A DNA stretch of 64,000 nucleotides from Pseudomonas sp. GR 6-02 (GTDB taxonomy: Bacteria > Pseudomonadota > Gammaproteobacteria > Pseudomonadales > Pseudomonadaceae), in NCBI RefSeq assembly GCF_001655615.1, contig NZ_CP011567.1, forward strand, positions 2,551,001-2,615,000. Reading direction: 5' to 3'. Under the pieces are notes generated by a model. The model saw nothing but the letters and a program-made list of their open reading frames with translations. It was not told the DNA's origin and did not search any database. How positions within the stretch are numbered: position 1 is the first letter of the stretch; the number at the start of each line of letters is the position of its first letter. A program made the position numbers and the translations under genes. Shown here piece after piece: positions 32,875 to 42,650 of this stretch.

Positions 32875-35076
32875 CTAGTTTTGCAGGATCTTGCGTCCCT
32901 TGATCACCACGTTCTTGTTGGCCTTGATGTTGATCGCGCCAGAGCCGTCTATGGTGATGTCCTTGCCGCGGATGCTGATGGTGCCGTCCTTCTTCATGAC
33001 GATGCTGGCTTTGCCGGTGGTGATGGTCACCGAGTCACCGGCATCGATGACAAGGTCCTTGCCCACCGTCAGCGCATCGTTGTTGTCGATATCGGTCGTG
33101 CGTCCTGCACCGACCTTGCGCGATTCGTTTGCCTTTACCGTGGTTGAAAGATTGGCACCCACGTCCACCGAGCGGTTGGCGCCCACATTGGTCGACTGGT
33201 AGAGGCCCACATTGACGTTTTGGTAGGCCCCGACATTCACCGTTTGAAAGGCACCGATGACAACTTCCTGCGCTGCGCCGATGGCGATCGTCTCGTTGAT
33301 ACCTACCGCATGGGTGCGCTGCAGGGGCACGGTCGCGGTTTCGTTGGCGCCGACGCTGATCGTGCGGTTGCTGCCAATGTTGATGGTCTCGTTGCTGCCG
33401 ACGCGTTCCGTACGGTTGACGCCAATGGTGATGGTCTCGTTGTTATCGACGGTTTCGGTGCGGTCGTGTTTGACGTGCACGGTTTCGTCGTTGTCGATGC
33501 TCTTGCTGCGGTCGTGGCCGACCCAGTGGGTCTCGTCGTTCTCGACCTCGATGTCCTGGTTCTTCTCGGCGTGGATAAACAGTTGCTCCGCACCCTTTTT
33601 GTCCTCCATGCGGATTTCATTGAAGTTGGCCGGTGAGCCGCCCTTGCTTGAACGGCTCTTCACGCCGCTCTGGGTGGCATTGGCCGGCAGCGTGTAGGGC
33701 ACGGTCTGTTCGGCGTTGTAGACGCGGCCGGTGATGATCGGCCGATCCGGGTCGCCTTCGAGAAAACTGACAATCACTTCCTGACCGATTCGCGGGATCT
33801 GCATCGCCCCCCAGTTCTTGCCGGCCCAGGCCTGGGAGACGCGCATCCAGCAGGAGCTGTTCTCGTTGGATTGGTCGTGGCGATCCCAGTAGAAGTGCAC
33901 TTTGACCCGGCCATACTGGTCGGTCCAAATCTCCTCGCCATTGGGGCCGACCACCACCGCGGTCTGTGGCCCTCGGACAATCGGCATGGGGGTCAGGGGG
34001 AGGGGGTGGAAAACCTGGCTGGCATCCATGCAAGCGAGTTCGCCCACGAACTGCTCGGAGAGATCCTGGGTGCCACTTTCATAGGGCTCCTGGTGGATGT
34101 GGTAGCGCGCGCTGACCACCAGGTATTCGCGGTTCTGGTCTTCGCGCTCATAGCCGGTCAGCGAGAACAGGTGGCCGGAGCCCAGTCCGCGGGCACGGCC
34201 GCGCAGTTGTACGCGCTCGAACTGGCTGTGGATGGCTTCGATGCGGGTACGCGCATAGTGCTCGCCGTCGTTGCTCTGTGCGTATTCACCGGGGTAGTCG
34301 TAGAGCGGGTAGTCGCCGTTGCTGTGGCTGCGCGACACACTGGAGCGCACCTCAAGGTTGGCGCGGGGGCGCTGGAAGTCGTAATCGTTGAGCTCCAGCG
34401 AACCGGGTTGGACTTCCCGCGTCAGTTGCCAATCGTAGAAATGATCGCGCTCGCGCATTTGCCGATCGGGCGGGTAGAACGGCACTGAGTCGTAATCTGC
34501 CACCGTGGAGTGGGCGCCATAGGCGTCGGCCAACACCAGTACATGACGCGCTTGCTCATGGCGGAAGTAGTAATAGATCCCTTCCTGTTCCATCAAGCGG
34601 CTGACGAAATCGAAGCTGGTTTCGCGGTACTGCACGCAATATTCCCACTGGCGGTAGCTGCCGCTCAGGCTGTCTTCGAAATCGGAAAAACCGAGGTCGC
34701 GGAACACCTGCTTGATGATGTCCGGCACCGTATTGTTCTGGAAAATCCGGCAATCCGAGGTGCGCGTGAGCAGCCAGAACCAGGGCCGCAGGCTGACGTG
34801 GTAGCCGGCGAACTGGCCATGGCCGGTCAGTTGTCGACAGCTGCAGGCAATGCCGTGGAAGTAGCGTTTGCCGCCGTCGTGCAGCTCCAGGGTCAGGCCC
34901 ATTGGGCTGCCCAGCAAATGGTCGAACGTGATCGCCCGGTCTTCGGAGGTGAGGTTCAATTCGTAGTGGAACAACCGCCCCAATTCTTCGTTGCCTTCCA
35001 TGCTCCGCAGCAGCAGGACATCGCCGCCGAGGGGGCAGTTGACCTGCACCAAACGGTTGTTTTGCGTGATTGCCAT
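32875..35076 (-). CDS. vgrG: Type VI secretion spike protein VgrG with extended C-terminal beta-helix
   Basis: The protein has 733 residues. Residues 1-370 are the gp27-like hub and 385-475 the gp5 OB-fold ('QYGRVKVHFYWDR', 'SQAWAGKNWGAMQIPRIGQEVIVSFLEGDPDRPIITGRVYNA'). Residues 475-733 form the DUF2345 needle, built of about 20 repeats such as 'ETITIGVNRTERVGSN' with a Val-Gly-x-Asn rhythm and ending 'VVIKGRKILQN'. The needle presents a tip for a PAAR-like cap such as the effector encoded downstream. It heads a six-gene operon like VgrG1b (PA0095) of P. aeruginosa. No other T6SS core genes are in the window, so it must use a secretion apparatus encoded elsewhere. Confidence 0.95.
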   Translation of the reverse strand: MAITQNNRLVQVNCPLGGDVLLLRSMEGNEELGRLFHYELNLTSEDRAITFDHLLGSPMGLTLELHDGGKRYFHGIACSCRQLTGHGQFAGYHVSLRPWFWLLTRTSDCRIFQNNTVPDIIKQVFRDLGFSDFEDSLSGSYRQWEYCVQYRETSFDFVSRLMEQEGIYYYFRHEQARHVLVLADAYGAHSTVADYDSVPFYPPDRQMRERDHFYDWQLTREVQPGSLELNDYDFQRPRANLEVRSSVSRSHSNGDYPLYDYPGEYAQSNDGEHYARTRIEAIHSQFERVQLRGRARGLGSGHLFSLTGYEREDQNREYLVVSARYHIHQEPYESGTQDLSEQFVGELACMDASQVFHPLPLTPMPIVRGPQTAVVVGPNGEEIWTDQYGRVKVHFYWDRHDQSNENSSCWMRVSQAWAGKNWGAMQIPRIGQEVIVSFLEGDPDRPIITGRVYNAEQTVPYTLPANATQSGVKSRSSKGGSPANFNEIRMEDKKGAEQLFIHAEKNQDIEVENDETHWVGHDRSKSIDNDETVHVKHDRTETVDNNETITIGVNRTERVGSNETINIGSNRTISVGANETATVPLQRTHAVGINETIAIGAAQEVVIGAFQTVNVGAYQNVNVGLYQSTNVGANRSVDVGANLSTTVKANESRKVGAGRTTDIDNNDALTVGKDLVIDAGDSVTITTGKASIVMKKDGTISIRGKDITIDGSGAINIKANKNVVIKGRKILQN

Positions 35077-35535
35077 GCACGGCTTCCTCTGCCTCGTGTT
35101 TGGGCGTCAGTCGGCCGTCTCGAATACATAACGCAACGTACGACTGAATCCGTTTCCAGCGGATTAACCTTTTGCCCAACGCCTCTTTGGCGTTATCTCT
35201 AATCCTTACAATTCAAGGAAGTGTTAGCGCTGTTCAATTCTTGTCAAGAAACTCTCCGACCAGTGGGGTGAACACTGAGGCGTTTCAAGATCGGTGATTG
35301 GAGGTCATTATTTAGTATCTTTGGTTATAGGCTTTATTCTAAAAAGTGAGTACCCGCGCAATTTATTCAGGCGCGAATTCAATCGTGCTTATGAAGAGCA
35401 TCTTTCAAAGTTGCGTAAAGGATGAGTACTGTAAAACTAAAGTTCGCGCACTTTTAACCACCGAAGACCTGATGACAGCAGAACCGACTATCCTTTCGGA
35501 TAGTGAACGCTGCACTCTTGGCAAAAAGGGACGCC
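35077..35535. promoter_or_regulatory. Divergent region between vgrG operon and binding-protein gene
   Basis: AT-rich, about 460 bases, without a convincing gene. A short hairpin AACGCC/GGCGTT (35178-35194) would sit in the vgrG leader. On the minus strand a TTGACA near 35250-35245 is followed 15 bases later by a poor TAACAC -10. I see no clear activator site. Confidence 0.4.
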
Positions 35536-36753
35536 ATGCCAGACTATGATCGCGCCATCGGCTCCACACCCGGCATTACATACGGTGATCGAACCTGTCT
35601 GATCGGGCCCTGGTTACTCAGGCCCTGGCTACTCCGGATGGCTTCAATTACGGTTTTCTGTCTTTTCACGGCAACGCCCGGATACGGCCAGAACCTGCCA
35701 ACCGCGGCAGGTGTCGAAAACGCCACGGTAACGGTGATTCAAGCGCAGGAAATCGTTTCCAGGGCCACCCTTGAAGCCGTTCGCTGGAGCGGCCCTGAGT
35801 CCGGCCCGAAAGCCCAGCGGGGCAAGAGCATCGCCCTTGTCGCAGAGGATTTGCGTAACGGAGGCATCGTCGGTGTCGCGCAGGGCGCTCGCGAGGCAGC
35901 CAAGGCGATGGGCTGGACGCTGAAGATATTCGATGGCGCTGGATCATCGGCCGGGCGCGCAAAGGCTTTCTCCGATGCGCTGGCAGAGAAACCCGACGGC
36001 CTCATTCTGTGCGGTTCCGATGCCCTTGAGAACAATGCGGCGCTGATCCTCTTCGCCAACAGGGATGTGCCGGTGGTTGGCTGGCACGCCGGGGCACGCC
36101 CCGGGCCGATTGACGGCACGCCGGTGGCCATGAACGTCACGACCGACCCGCTCGAAGTGGCTCGCCTCACGGCCATGGCGGCAGTGGCACAGTCAAACGG
36201 ACACGCCGGCGTGGTCATCCTGACCGACTCCAAGTACAGCATCGCCATGGCGAAAGCCAAGGCCATGGAAAACGTCATTCGGGCCTGTCGAGAATGTACG
36301 TTGCTGGAAGTGCGCGATGTGGCGATCTCCGAAAGTGGCGAGAAGATGCCGGCGCTCACCAAGGAGCTGCTTCAGCGCTATGGCAAGCGCTGGACCCACA
36401 CGCTGGCCATCAACGATATCTATTTCGACTACTCGATTGCCTCATTGACCAACGCCGCAATGCCCAGTGACGGCATCAGTCTGTTATCTGCCGGTGATGG
36501 CAGCGCCTCGGCTTTCTTGCGCATACAGGCAAAAACCTACCAGACCGTCACCGTGGCCGAGCCACTCAACCTGCATGGCTGGCAAGTGATGGATGAATTG
36601 AACCGGTTGTTTGCAGGGCAGCCGGTGAGCGGCTTCGTAGCACCGATTCACTTGGTCAATGCCGACAATATTGCTTTCGACGGCGGGAAGAAATTCCAGT
36701 ACGACCCTGACAATGGTTATCGAGACATTTATCGCCACCAATGGAATCCCTGA
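35536..36753 (+). CDS. Periplasmic sugar-binding-like protein (LacI/ribose-binding fold), orphan
   Basis: About 405 residues from the ATG at 35536, five bases after AAAGGG. A long N-terminal stretch precedes the signal helix ('MASITVFCLFTATPGYGQ'). The mature part is a type I periplasmic binding protein: 'GKSIALVAEDLRNGGIVGVAQGAREAAKAMGWTLKIFDG' then 'KPDGLILCGSD' and a C-lobe to 'FVAPIHLVNADNI'. There are no ABC transporter genes beside it. Its stop overlaps the start of a c-di-GMP enzyme gene by 13 bases, so it probably senses a ligand and controls that membrane protein, in the manner of periplasmic binding-protein sensors. Confidence 0.82.
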   Translation: MPDYDRAIGSTPGITYGDRTCLIGPWLLRPWLLRMASITVFCLFTATPGYGQNLPTAAGVENATVTVIQAQEIVSRATLEAVRWSGPESGPKAQRGKSIALVAEDLRNGGIVGVAQGAREAAKAMGWTLKIFDGAGSSAGRAKAFSDALAEKPDGLILCGSDALENNAALILFANRDVPVVGWHAGARPGPIDGTPVAMNVTTDPLEVARLTAMAAVAQSNGHAGVVILTDSKYSIAMAKAKAMENVIRACRECTLLEVRDVAISESGEKMPALTKELLQRYGKRWTHTLAINDIYFDYSIASLTNAAMPSDGISLLSAGDGSASAFLRIQAKTYQTVTVAEPLNLHGWQVMDELNRLFAGQPVSGFVAPIHLVNADNIAFDGGKKFQYDPDNGYRDIYRHQWNP

Positions 36754-39700
36754 CATTGGACGTTATTTCCCGGCTCGGACGCCGGCTATTGCCGCAGTCG
36801 TTGCGCGCACAGTTCACACTGGCGTTCCTGACGCTGGCGCTGCTGATCCTGGCGGGTGGTGCCACAGCGGTCTACGCGTTGCGCACGTCAAACAGCGCCA
36901 CCCGCCAGCTGACGGATGAACGACTGGTGCGCATGCAAAATGGGCAAGACATGGTGCAGCGGACCTTGCTGATCGAACGCCAGACCGATCAGCTTCTGAC
37001 AACCCGTTCCCCCGACGCCCTGCGTTCAAGCTATGCGGCGACCGTCGAACAGCTTGAAGCCCTTGATCAACTGGTGCAGGAGCTGACTGCCGCGAACAGT
37101 GGCGAGGCGATACTCGACATGCATCAGTCGAGTCAGATGTTCCGCAATACCGCCAACATCGTTGCGCAACTGCGAGAAAGCCTGTTGCAGACCGAGGTCA
37201 CCTTCGAGCAAGCCCTGGAGGATCACGCTGCCCGGTTAACCGCGACCAAGTCCCGGTCCAGCCTGGAACTGGCGGTGTTACTTTTCGATCTGCCGCAGGC
37301 TAATGACAGTGATGCCGTGCAACGGCTGCGGATCCGATATGAGCGCCTGTCACGCGCCGCTGGCAAGTTACCCGACGCTGATGGGGAAACGCCCGATCTC
37401 TTCTCCCTGCGCCTGAGACTCATCAATCAGCACAACGTCATCCAGCGCTTCAATGAGGAGTTGAAGAATGAGGCCGGGGTTCTGGTCGCGGTGGCCCGTG
37501 CGCAATCCAGTGCTTACACCGAAGACTATCGCGAAGCCGTGCAGCGCCTGGTCGAGGCCTCAAATCGTAGCCAGCAATGGGTGCTGATCATGTTGGGCGC
37601 CAGCCTGGTGTTCGCCTGGTTCGTGACCCGGGTCTTCATGGGCCGTCATGTGCTTGTGCGCCTGAATGAAATAAGCCGGCAATTGCGTCAGGAACGCACT
37701 GACAAAACGCATTTGATGATGGTGGAACATGGGAAAGACGAGATCGGCAACATGGCTCGCGCGGTGAATCAATTCCTCAAAGACCGTCTTCAGCTGGAAA
37801 AAAAGACGGTCCAATTGAGTATCGCCACAGAGCGGCTCGCCCTGCAAAACAACCGATTAGAGCAAGAAGCCATCATCCGTGCCGGACAAGGTCATGTCCT
37901 GGAGCTGATCGCCAGGAGCACCGAGCTTGCAGAAGTCCTCGAGAGTCTGGCTCACCTGGTCGAGTCCCAACTGGAGGGGATGATGGTGTCCATCCTGGTG
38001 CTGGATGAGGATGGCAAACACCTGCTGCACGGGGCTGCCCCCAGTTTGCCGAAAGCCTATAACCAGCTCATTGACGGGATTGCGATCGGTCCAAACGTCG
38101 GCTCTTGCGGCACCGCGGTGTATCGACGAGAACCGGTCATCGTCACGGATATCGAGCTGGACCCGCTGTGGGAGGAGTACCGATCAGCCGCTGCGCCCTA
38201 TGGATTTCGCGCCTGCTGGTCGACGCCGATTCTGTCCCATGAGCGAAAGGTATTGGGTACGTTTGCCTTGTATTCCAACACCGTCCGCAGCCCTAGCTCG
38301 ACCGAGACGCGACTGATCGACATGGCGACACCTCTTGCCGGTATTGCGATAGAACGCCAACTGACCGAAAAGCGCATTCGCTATATGGGCGACCATGACG
38401 CACTGACCGGGCTGCCGAATCGCACCCTGCTCGAAGACCGTCTCAAGCAGGCAATACTGTATGCCCAGCGCTACAGCCGGCTGGTGACGGTGGTGTTTCT
38501 CGATCTGGACAAATTCAAACTGGTGAATGACAGCCTTGGGCACAGCGCTGGAGACGTACTGCTGAAAACCGTCGCCCAGCGCATGCAGGAGTGCGTGCGC
38601 CGCACCGACACCGTCGTGCGACTGGGTGGCGACGAGTTTGTGATCATCCTGTTCGACCAGCCCTCAGACCTCGACGGCGTTACTCCAGCCCTGCACAAGA
38701 TCCAGGAAGCCATCCTGCGGCCGATTCAGCTCAGCGGGCATACACTCCACGTCACCTGCAGCATGGGGTTGGCCACCTACCCAGCCGACGGCAGCGATAC
38801 CGACACGTTGCTCAGCAATGCGGACGCCGCCATGTACCGGGCCAAGGAACTGGGTCGCAACAGTTACCAGTTCTATACGAGCGAGATGAATAACAAGGAT
38901 CAGGGCAAGCTCGCCATGCAAGACGGGCTACGAAACGCACTCAACCATGACGAGTTCCTGCTGCTGTACCAGCCACAGGTGGATTTGCAGACAGGTCAGA
39001 TTATCGGCGTTGAAGCACTGATCCGCTGGCAGCACCCCGAGCTCGGCATGGTGTCTCCAGTCAAATTCATTCCGCAGGCCGAAGAGACCGGGTTGATCGT
39101 GCCCATAGGCGATTGGGTGATTCATACCGCGTGTAGACAGAACAAGGACTGGCAGGATGCGGGCTGGCCGCCGATCACCATGTCGGTGAATATTTCAGCA
39201 CGCCAGTTCATCGAAAGGGACCTGATCGACCGGGTGAGGCATGCCTTGCAAGAGACCGGACTGGACCCGATGTACCTTGAGCTGGAGCTGACCGAAAGTC
39301 TGATCATGCAAGACCTTCAGCAAGCCATCAGCAAAATGAAGGAACTGCAATCAATGGGGATCAGTCTGTCGATCGACGACTTCGGCACCGGCTACTCCAG
39401 CCTCGCGGCATTGAAAAGCTTCCCCATCGCAAGACTCAAGATCGACCAGTCTTTCGTGCACGATCTGCCCGACAACGAGAACGACAAAGCCATCGCTACC
39501 GCAGTGATTTCGTTGGGGCACCAACTGAACCTCAAGGTCATAGCCGAAGGTGTCGAAACCGAAGAGCAGCAAACCTTCCTGCGTGAAAACGGCTGCGATG
39601 AAATTCAGGGCCACTTTTTCAGCAGAGCGGTCAGCGCAGAGGAAATCAGTCTGTTACTGCGCACGCCCCGATTACCTCAACCGAGCCGCATTACCAGCCC

Positions 39701-39761
39701 TGACACGGTAAGGCGAAAACGCGATGTAAAACGTCCACGCAGTCCAATGCCCGGGCGTTAA
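36741..39761 (+). CDS. Membrane GGDEF-EAL protein with HAMP and GAF domains
   Basis: A 1006-residue protein. A transmembrane helix (26-46), a helical periplasmic region to 280 and a second helix (about 281-298) precede a HAMP linker. GAF follows at about 385-540. The GGDEF domain keeps Gly629-Gly-Asp-Glu-Phe633 and the inhibitory I-site Arg620-x-x-Asp623. The EAL domain keeps Glu758-Ala-Leu760, and its other catalytic motifs 'SVNISARQF', 'LTESLIMQD' and 'IDDFGTGYSSLAALK' are intact. Both synthesis and breakdown of c-di-GMP are therefore chemically possible. Its start lies within the upstream binding-protein gene, so the two are made together and may form one sensor. Confidence 0.92.
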   Translation: MESLTLDVISRLGRRLLPQSLRAQFTLAFLTLALLILAGGATAVYALRTSNSATRQLTDERLVRMQNGQDMVQRTLLIERQTDQLLTTRSPDALRSSYAATVEQLEALDQLVQELTAANSGEAILDMHQSSQMFRNTANIVAQLRESLLQTEVTFEQALEDHAARLTATKSRSSLELAVLLFDLPQANDSDAVQRLRIRYERLSRAAGKLPDADGETPDLFSLRLRLINQHNVIQRFNEELKNEAGVLVAVARAQSSAYTEDYREAVQRLVEASNRSQQWVLIMLGASLVFAWFVTRVFMGRHVLVRLNEISRQLRQERTDKTHLMMVEHGKDEIGNMARAVNQFLKDRLQLEKKTVQLSIATERLALQNNRLEQEAIIRAGQGHVLELIARSTELAEVLESLAHLVESQLEGMMVSILVLDEDGKHLLHGAAPSLPKAYNQLIDGIAIGPNVGSCGTAVYRREPVIVTDIELDPLWEEYRSAAAPYGFRACWSTPILSHERKVLGTFALYSNTVRSPSSTETRLIDMATPLAGIAIERQLTEKRIRYMGDHDALTGLPNRTLLEDRLKQAILYAQRYSRLVTVVFLDLDKFKLVNDSLGHSAGDVLLKTVAQRMQECVRRTDTVVRLGGDEFVIILFDQPSDLDGVTPALHKIQEAILRPIQLSGHTLHVTCSMGLATYPADGSDTDTLLSNADAAMYRAKELGRNSYQFYTSEMNNKDQGKLAMQDGLRNALNHDEFLLLYQPQVDLQTGQIIGVEALIRWQHPELGMVSPVKFIPQAEETGLIVPIGDWVIHTACRQNKDWQDAGWPPITMSVNISARQFIERDLIDRVRHALQETGLDPMYLELELTESLIMQDLQQAISKMKELQSMGISLSIDDFGTGYSSLAALKSFPIARLKIDQSFVHDLPDNENDKAIATAVISLGHQLNLKVIAEGVETEEQQTFLRENGCDEIQGHFFSRAVSAEEISLLLRTPRLPQPSRITSPDTVRRKRDVKRPRSPMPGR

Positions 39762-39926
39762 TGACTTGGCGTACGGTAAAACGCTGCAGTGTCAGAAGTA
39801 GTCCTCGCACTACGAAGACAACGAGCCCCACCCCATTCAAAGGCTGCACAGGCAGATTACGGGACGACCGGAAGACATTGTGAGATCGAACAGGGTGTGA
39901 GCGTCAGCTCGTAATCGAAGACTGCC

Positions 39927-40901
39927 TTACGGTTTCCAGATATCGACGTCTCTGGCATCTACCCCCTTGGGCAATAAACCTGCGGCAAAAAAGGCATCGG
40001 CGATTTTCTGCTGCTCACCCAACTGGTCACCATTCACAGGCTGTACCTGGTAGCTGCGATGGGTGTTGGCCGATTCGACTGTTGCCACATCGAGGTTGCC
40101 CCACAACGGGCTGAGTATTTGTGCCGTGTCACGTGGGTTGGTTTTTACCCAGTCACCTGTCTTGTGCAGTTGTTCGTAAACCAGCTTGAGGACTTCGGGA
40201 TGCGCCTTGGCGTAACTCGTGCTGGCCAGGTAGTAGCGTTTATAACTGGCCAGGCCTGTGCCGTCGGCCAAGGTGCGCGTCGGCAGTTGACGTTGCGCGC
40301 TGGTGAGGAAGGGTTCCCACGTGACCCAGGCATCGACCTTGTTGTTCTCGAAGGCTGCTCGGCCATCGGCGGGTGACAGGTAGGCCGGTTGGATGTCCGA
40401 AAAACCCAGGCCTGCTTTTTTCAGAGCAGCGATTAGCAAATAGTGGGAGCCGGCCGCCTTGGTGACCGCGACTTTCTTGCCTTTCAAATCTGCCAGTTGC
40501 TTGAGGGGCGAGTCCTCGCGCACGACGATCGCCTGGGCGGAAGGCGAGGGCGCTTCTTGCGCAAAGTAGGTCAACTTGGCCTGCGCGGCCTGAGCAAAAA
40601 TCGGCACGGTGTCCGCCACGTCAGCGCTGATATCGACATTGCCGACATTCAGAGCTTCCAGCAGTGGCAAACCACTTGAAAACTCATGCCAGCTCACATC
40701 GATGTTCTTCTGCGCGAGGGTTTTTTCCAGCGTGCCTTGGGTTTTCAACAGGGTGATCAGAGTCGATGACTTCTGGTAACCGATTCGCAGCGTTTCCCGG
40801 GCCTGAGCCGGCAGGGTAAATGACAAGGTCAGGGCAACCACCAGAACGGCCAGCACCGGACGACGGAATTTCGCTTCAGCATTTTTTGTGGACTGTGGCA
40901 T
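39927..40901 (-). CDS. ABC-type aliphatic-sulfonate substrate-binding protein (SsuA-like), orphan
   Basis: About 324 residues from the ATG at 40901; an upstream in-frame ATG at 40943 has no ribosome site. A Sec signal ends near 'LPAQA', and the mature start 'RETLRIGYQKSSTLITLLKTQG' is the SsuA/TauA pattern. 'VSWHEFSSGLPLLEALNVGNVDI' and 'ADVADTVP' form the ligand cleft. Such proteins feed alkanesulfonates to an SsuBC pair when sulfate is scarce. None lies beside it; the nearest pair is 22 kb away. It sits downstream of a flavin monooxygenase gene with an inverted repeat between them. Confidence 0.87.
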   Translation of the reverse strand: MPQSTKNAEAKFRRPVLAVLVVALTLSFTLPAQARETLRIGYQKSSTLITLLKTQGTLEKTLAQKNIDVSWHEFSSGLPLLEALNVGNVDISADVADTVPIFAQAAQAKLTYFAQEAPSPSAQAIVVREDSPLKQLADLKGKKVAVTKAAGSHYLLIAALKKAGLGFSDIQPAYLSPADGRAAFENNKVDAWVTWEPFLTSAQRQLPTRTLADGTGLASYKRYYLASTSYAKAHPEVLKLVYEQLHKTGDWVKTNPRDTAQILSPLWGNLDVATVESANTHRSYQVQPVNGDQLGEQQKIADAFFAAGLLPKGVDARDVDIWKP

Positions 40902-41017
40902 GGCGCACTCGGCATTCAGCAAGAGAGAAGGGCTATCTGCCATGAAGAATATGGTTATAAAAAAAATTTTATAAATATTTTTTGGGAATTAGCTTAGTGA
41001 TTTCAAATATTCAATTT

Positions 41018-41041
41018 AGGAATAAATTATTATTTATTCCT
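41018..41041. promoter_or_regulatory. Perfect 10-bp inverted repeat before the sulfonate-binding-protein gene
   Basis: AGGAATAAAT and ATTTATTCCT are exact reverse complements around TATT, 117 bases upstream of the binding-protein start. The flanks are AT-rich and promoter-like. It could be an operator for a sulfur-starvation regulator or a weak terminator of the upstream gene, as no T-run follows directly. The rest of 40902-41267 shows no gene I can support. Confidence 0.45.
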
Positions 41042-41267
41042 TTGTTGTTGTGGCAGGAGGCGCACCTTAATGCCCTGCGCATCCAGTGCGAATAGCCACT
41101 GTGCTGATGGAGTTGCTCGGTGAGAAGTTGCTGGCGCAATCACAAGTGATCGAAGAGTTGCCGGGAACGGAATTGAAAGTGTCCCTTGAAAGAACCACCG
41201 CTGCGCCGCGACGTTTTCCTCGAACGTTCGGCGACTGCTTGATGACGCTTGAGCAGTCGCCTTCGGG

Positions 41268-42650
41268 CTATAGCGCCTTGCCGAAGCGGAATGAAGCGCC
41301 ATAAGCCGAGTCGGGTAAATAGCTGCTGCCATCTTCCCTTAACCTGGACCTGAAGGTACCGCTTTGCGGCTGGGTTCTGTAGAGACCGCGCTTCTGTAAT
41401 TCGGGAATGATCAACTCCACGAAATCTTCGAGTGTGCCAGGGCTGATCAACGGATTGATCATGTAGCCGCTGGTGCCGGAAATGCGCGCGTGTTCTTCGA
41501 TCCGGTCGGCTACCTGTTGTGGAGTGCCCACCAGGATCAGGTCGCTGCCGCGGGTGACCTTGGCAAAACGTTGCTTCACATCCCCGGCGGTCAACGGCTT
41601 ACCACTGCCATCGGGGCGCATGACATAGGACGTCAGCCCTTCGGTGTGGGTCGACAATGCATCGCTGTCGGCATAGCGACTGATATCGATACCTGTGTCG
41701 CCTGCATAACTGACCAGTTGCGCCTGAAGGTGGTAGTTGCTTTGCAACGCCTCATATTTGCGCTGGGCTTCAATTTCGGTTTTGGCGGTGACGATGCGCA
41801 ATACAGTCAGGGACTTCACATCCTCACGCTGGCGACCGAGCGCCTGGGCCTTGGCCCATATGTCCTCCAGGCCCTGACGGATTTCCTGAGGGTTGGATTT
41901 GGCAATGAAGATCAGTTCAGCGTGCTTGGCGGCGAACTCGCGACCGCGACCCGACCAGCCGGCCTGGATCAGTAGCGGTGTGCGCTGCGGCGACGGTGAA
42001 GTGAGGTGCGGCCCGGCGACTCGATAGTGCTCGCCGACGTGGTTAATCGGCCGTACCCGATCACCCAGGGCATACAGCTGATGAGCTTTGTCCGCGACCA
42101 CCGCATCGTCGGCCCAACTGCCTTCCCACAGCTTGTACACCACATCGAGAAATTCTTCGGCGCGTTCGTAGCGGTCATCGTGTTTGATCATCTGTTCAAG
42201 GCCGAAGTTACGCGCGGCGCTGGACAGGTAAGAGGTCACGATGTTCCAGCCCACCCGGCCGTTGGTGAGGTGGTCCAGGGTGCTGAAGCGCCGAGCGTGG
42301 GTGAAGGGGTGTTCATAGCTGGTGGTGACCGTGACGCCGAACGCAAGGTTTTCGGTGACCGCGGCCAGGGCGGGAATGATCATCAGCGGGTCGTTGGCCG
42401 GTGCTTCCACGGCCCACTTCATCGCGGCATTGGCATTGCCGCCAAAGACGTCGTAGAAACCCAGCACGTCGCCGAAGAACAGCATGTCGAGGTTGGCTTG
42501 ATCGGCGATGCGCGCCAGGTTCGACCAGTAGCCCAACGAGTTGATTGCCAGACGCTCGTCAGCCGGATGCGTCCAGAGGCTCGGCGCACCTCCACATCCC
42601 ACACTGGCTTGTTCGTAGAGTGCAAACAACAGAGGTTTTGGATCAGCCAT
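41268..42650 (-). CDS. FMNH2-dependent monooxygenase, NtaA/SnaA/DszA family
   Basis: About 460 residues; the second of two consecutive ATGs has AGGAG at five bases and is taken as start. 'DMLFFGDVLGFYDVFGG', 'TSYEHPFTHARRFSTLDHLTNGRVGWNIVTSYLSSAARNFG' and 'LLIQAGWSGRGREFAAKHAELIFI' are the family's flavin-binding and barrel motifs. These class C flavin monooxygenases oxidise C-S or C-N bonds (dibenzothiophene sulfone, nitrilotriacetate). In this sulfur-rich region a sulfonate, sulfone or thioether substrate is most likely. It needs a flavin reductase, and none is encoded in the window. Confidence 0.88.
   Translation of the reverse strand: MADPKPLLFALYEQASVGCGGAPSLWTHPADERLAINSLGYWSNLARIADQANLDMLFFGDVLGFYDVFGGNANAAMKWAVEAPANDPLMIIPALAAVTENLAFGVTVTTSYEHPFTHARRFSTLDHLTNGRVGWNIVTSYLSSAARNFGLEQMIKHDDRYERAEEFLDVVYKLWEGSWADDAVVADKAHQLYALGDRVRPINHVGEHYRVAGPHLTSPSPQRTPLLIQAGWSGRGREFAAKHAELIFIAKSNPQEIRQGLEDIWAKAQALGRQREDVKSLTVLRIVTAKTEIEAQRKYEALQSNYHLQAQLVSYAGDTGIDISRYADSDALSTHTEGLTSYVMRPDGSGKPLTAGDVKQRFAKVTRGSDLILVGTPQQVADRIEEHARISGTSGYMINPLISPGTLEDFVELIIPELQKRGLYRTQPQSGTFRSRLREDGSSYLPDSAYGASFRFGKAL

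Noticed and set aside
32887..33640. Tandem DNA repeats in vgrG taken for a CRISPR or satellite
   Set aside because: The periodicity follows the beta-helix codons of the VgrG needle; repeats are imperfect and translated.
35346..35549. 67-residue frame before the periplasmic binding protein
   Set aside because: It overlaps the start of the real gene, begins with GTG without a ribosome site and has no protein similarity that I recognise.
41086..41304. Small plus-strand gene between monooxygenase and binding-protein genes
   Set aside because: No ribosome site, it overlaps the monooxygenase end, and the sequence shows no recognisable fold.
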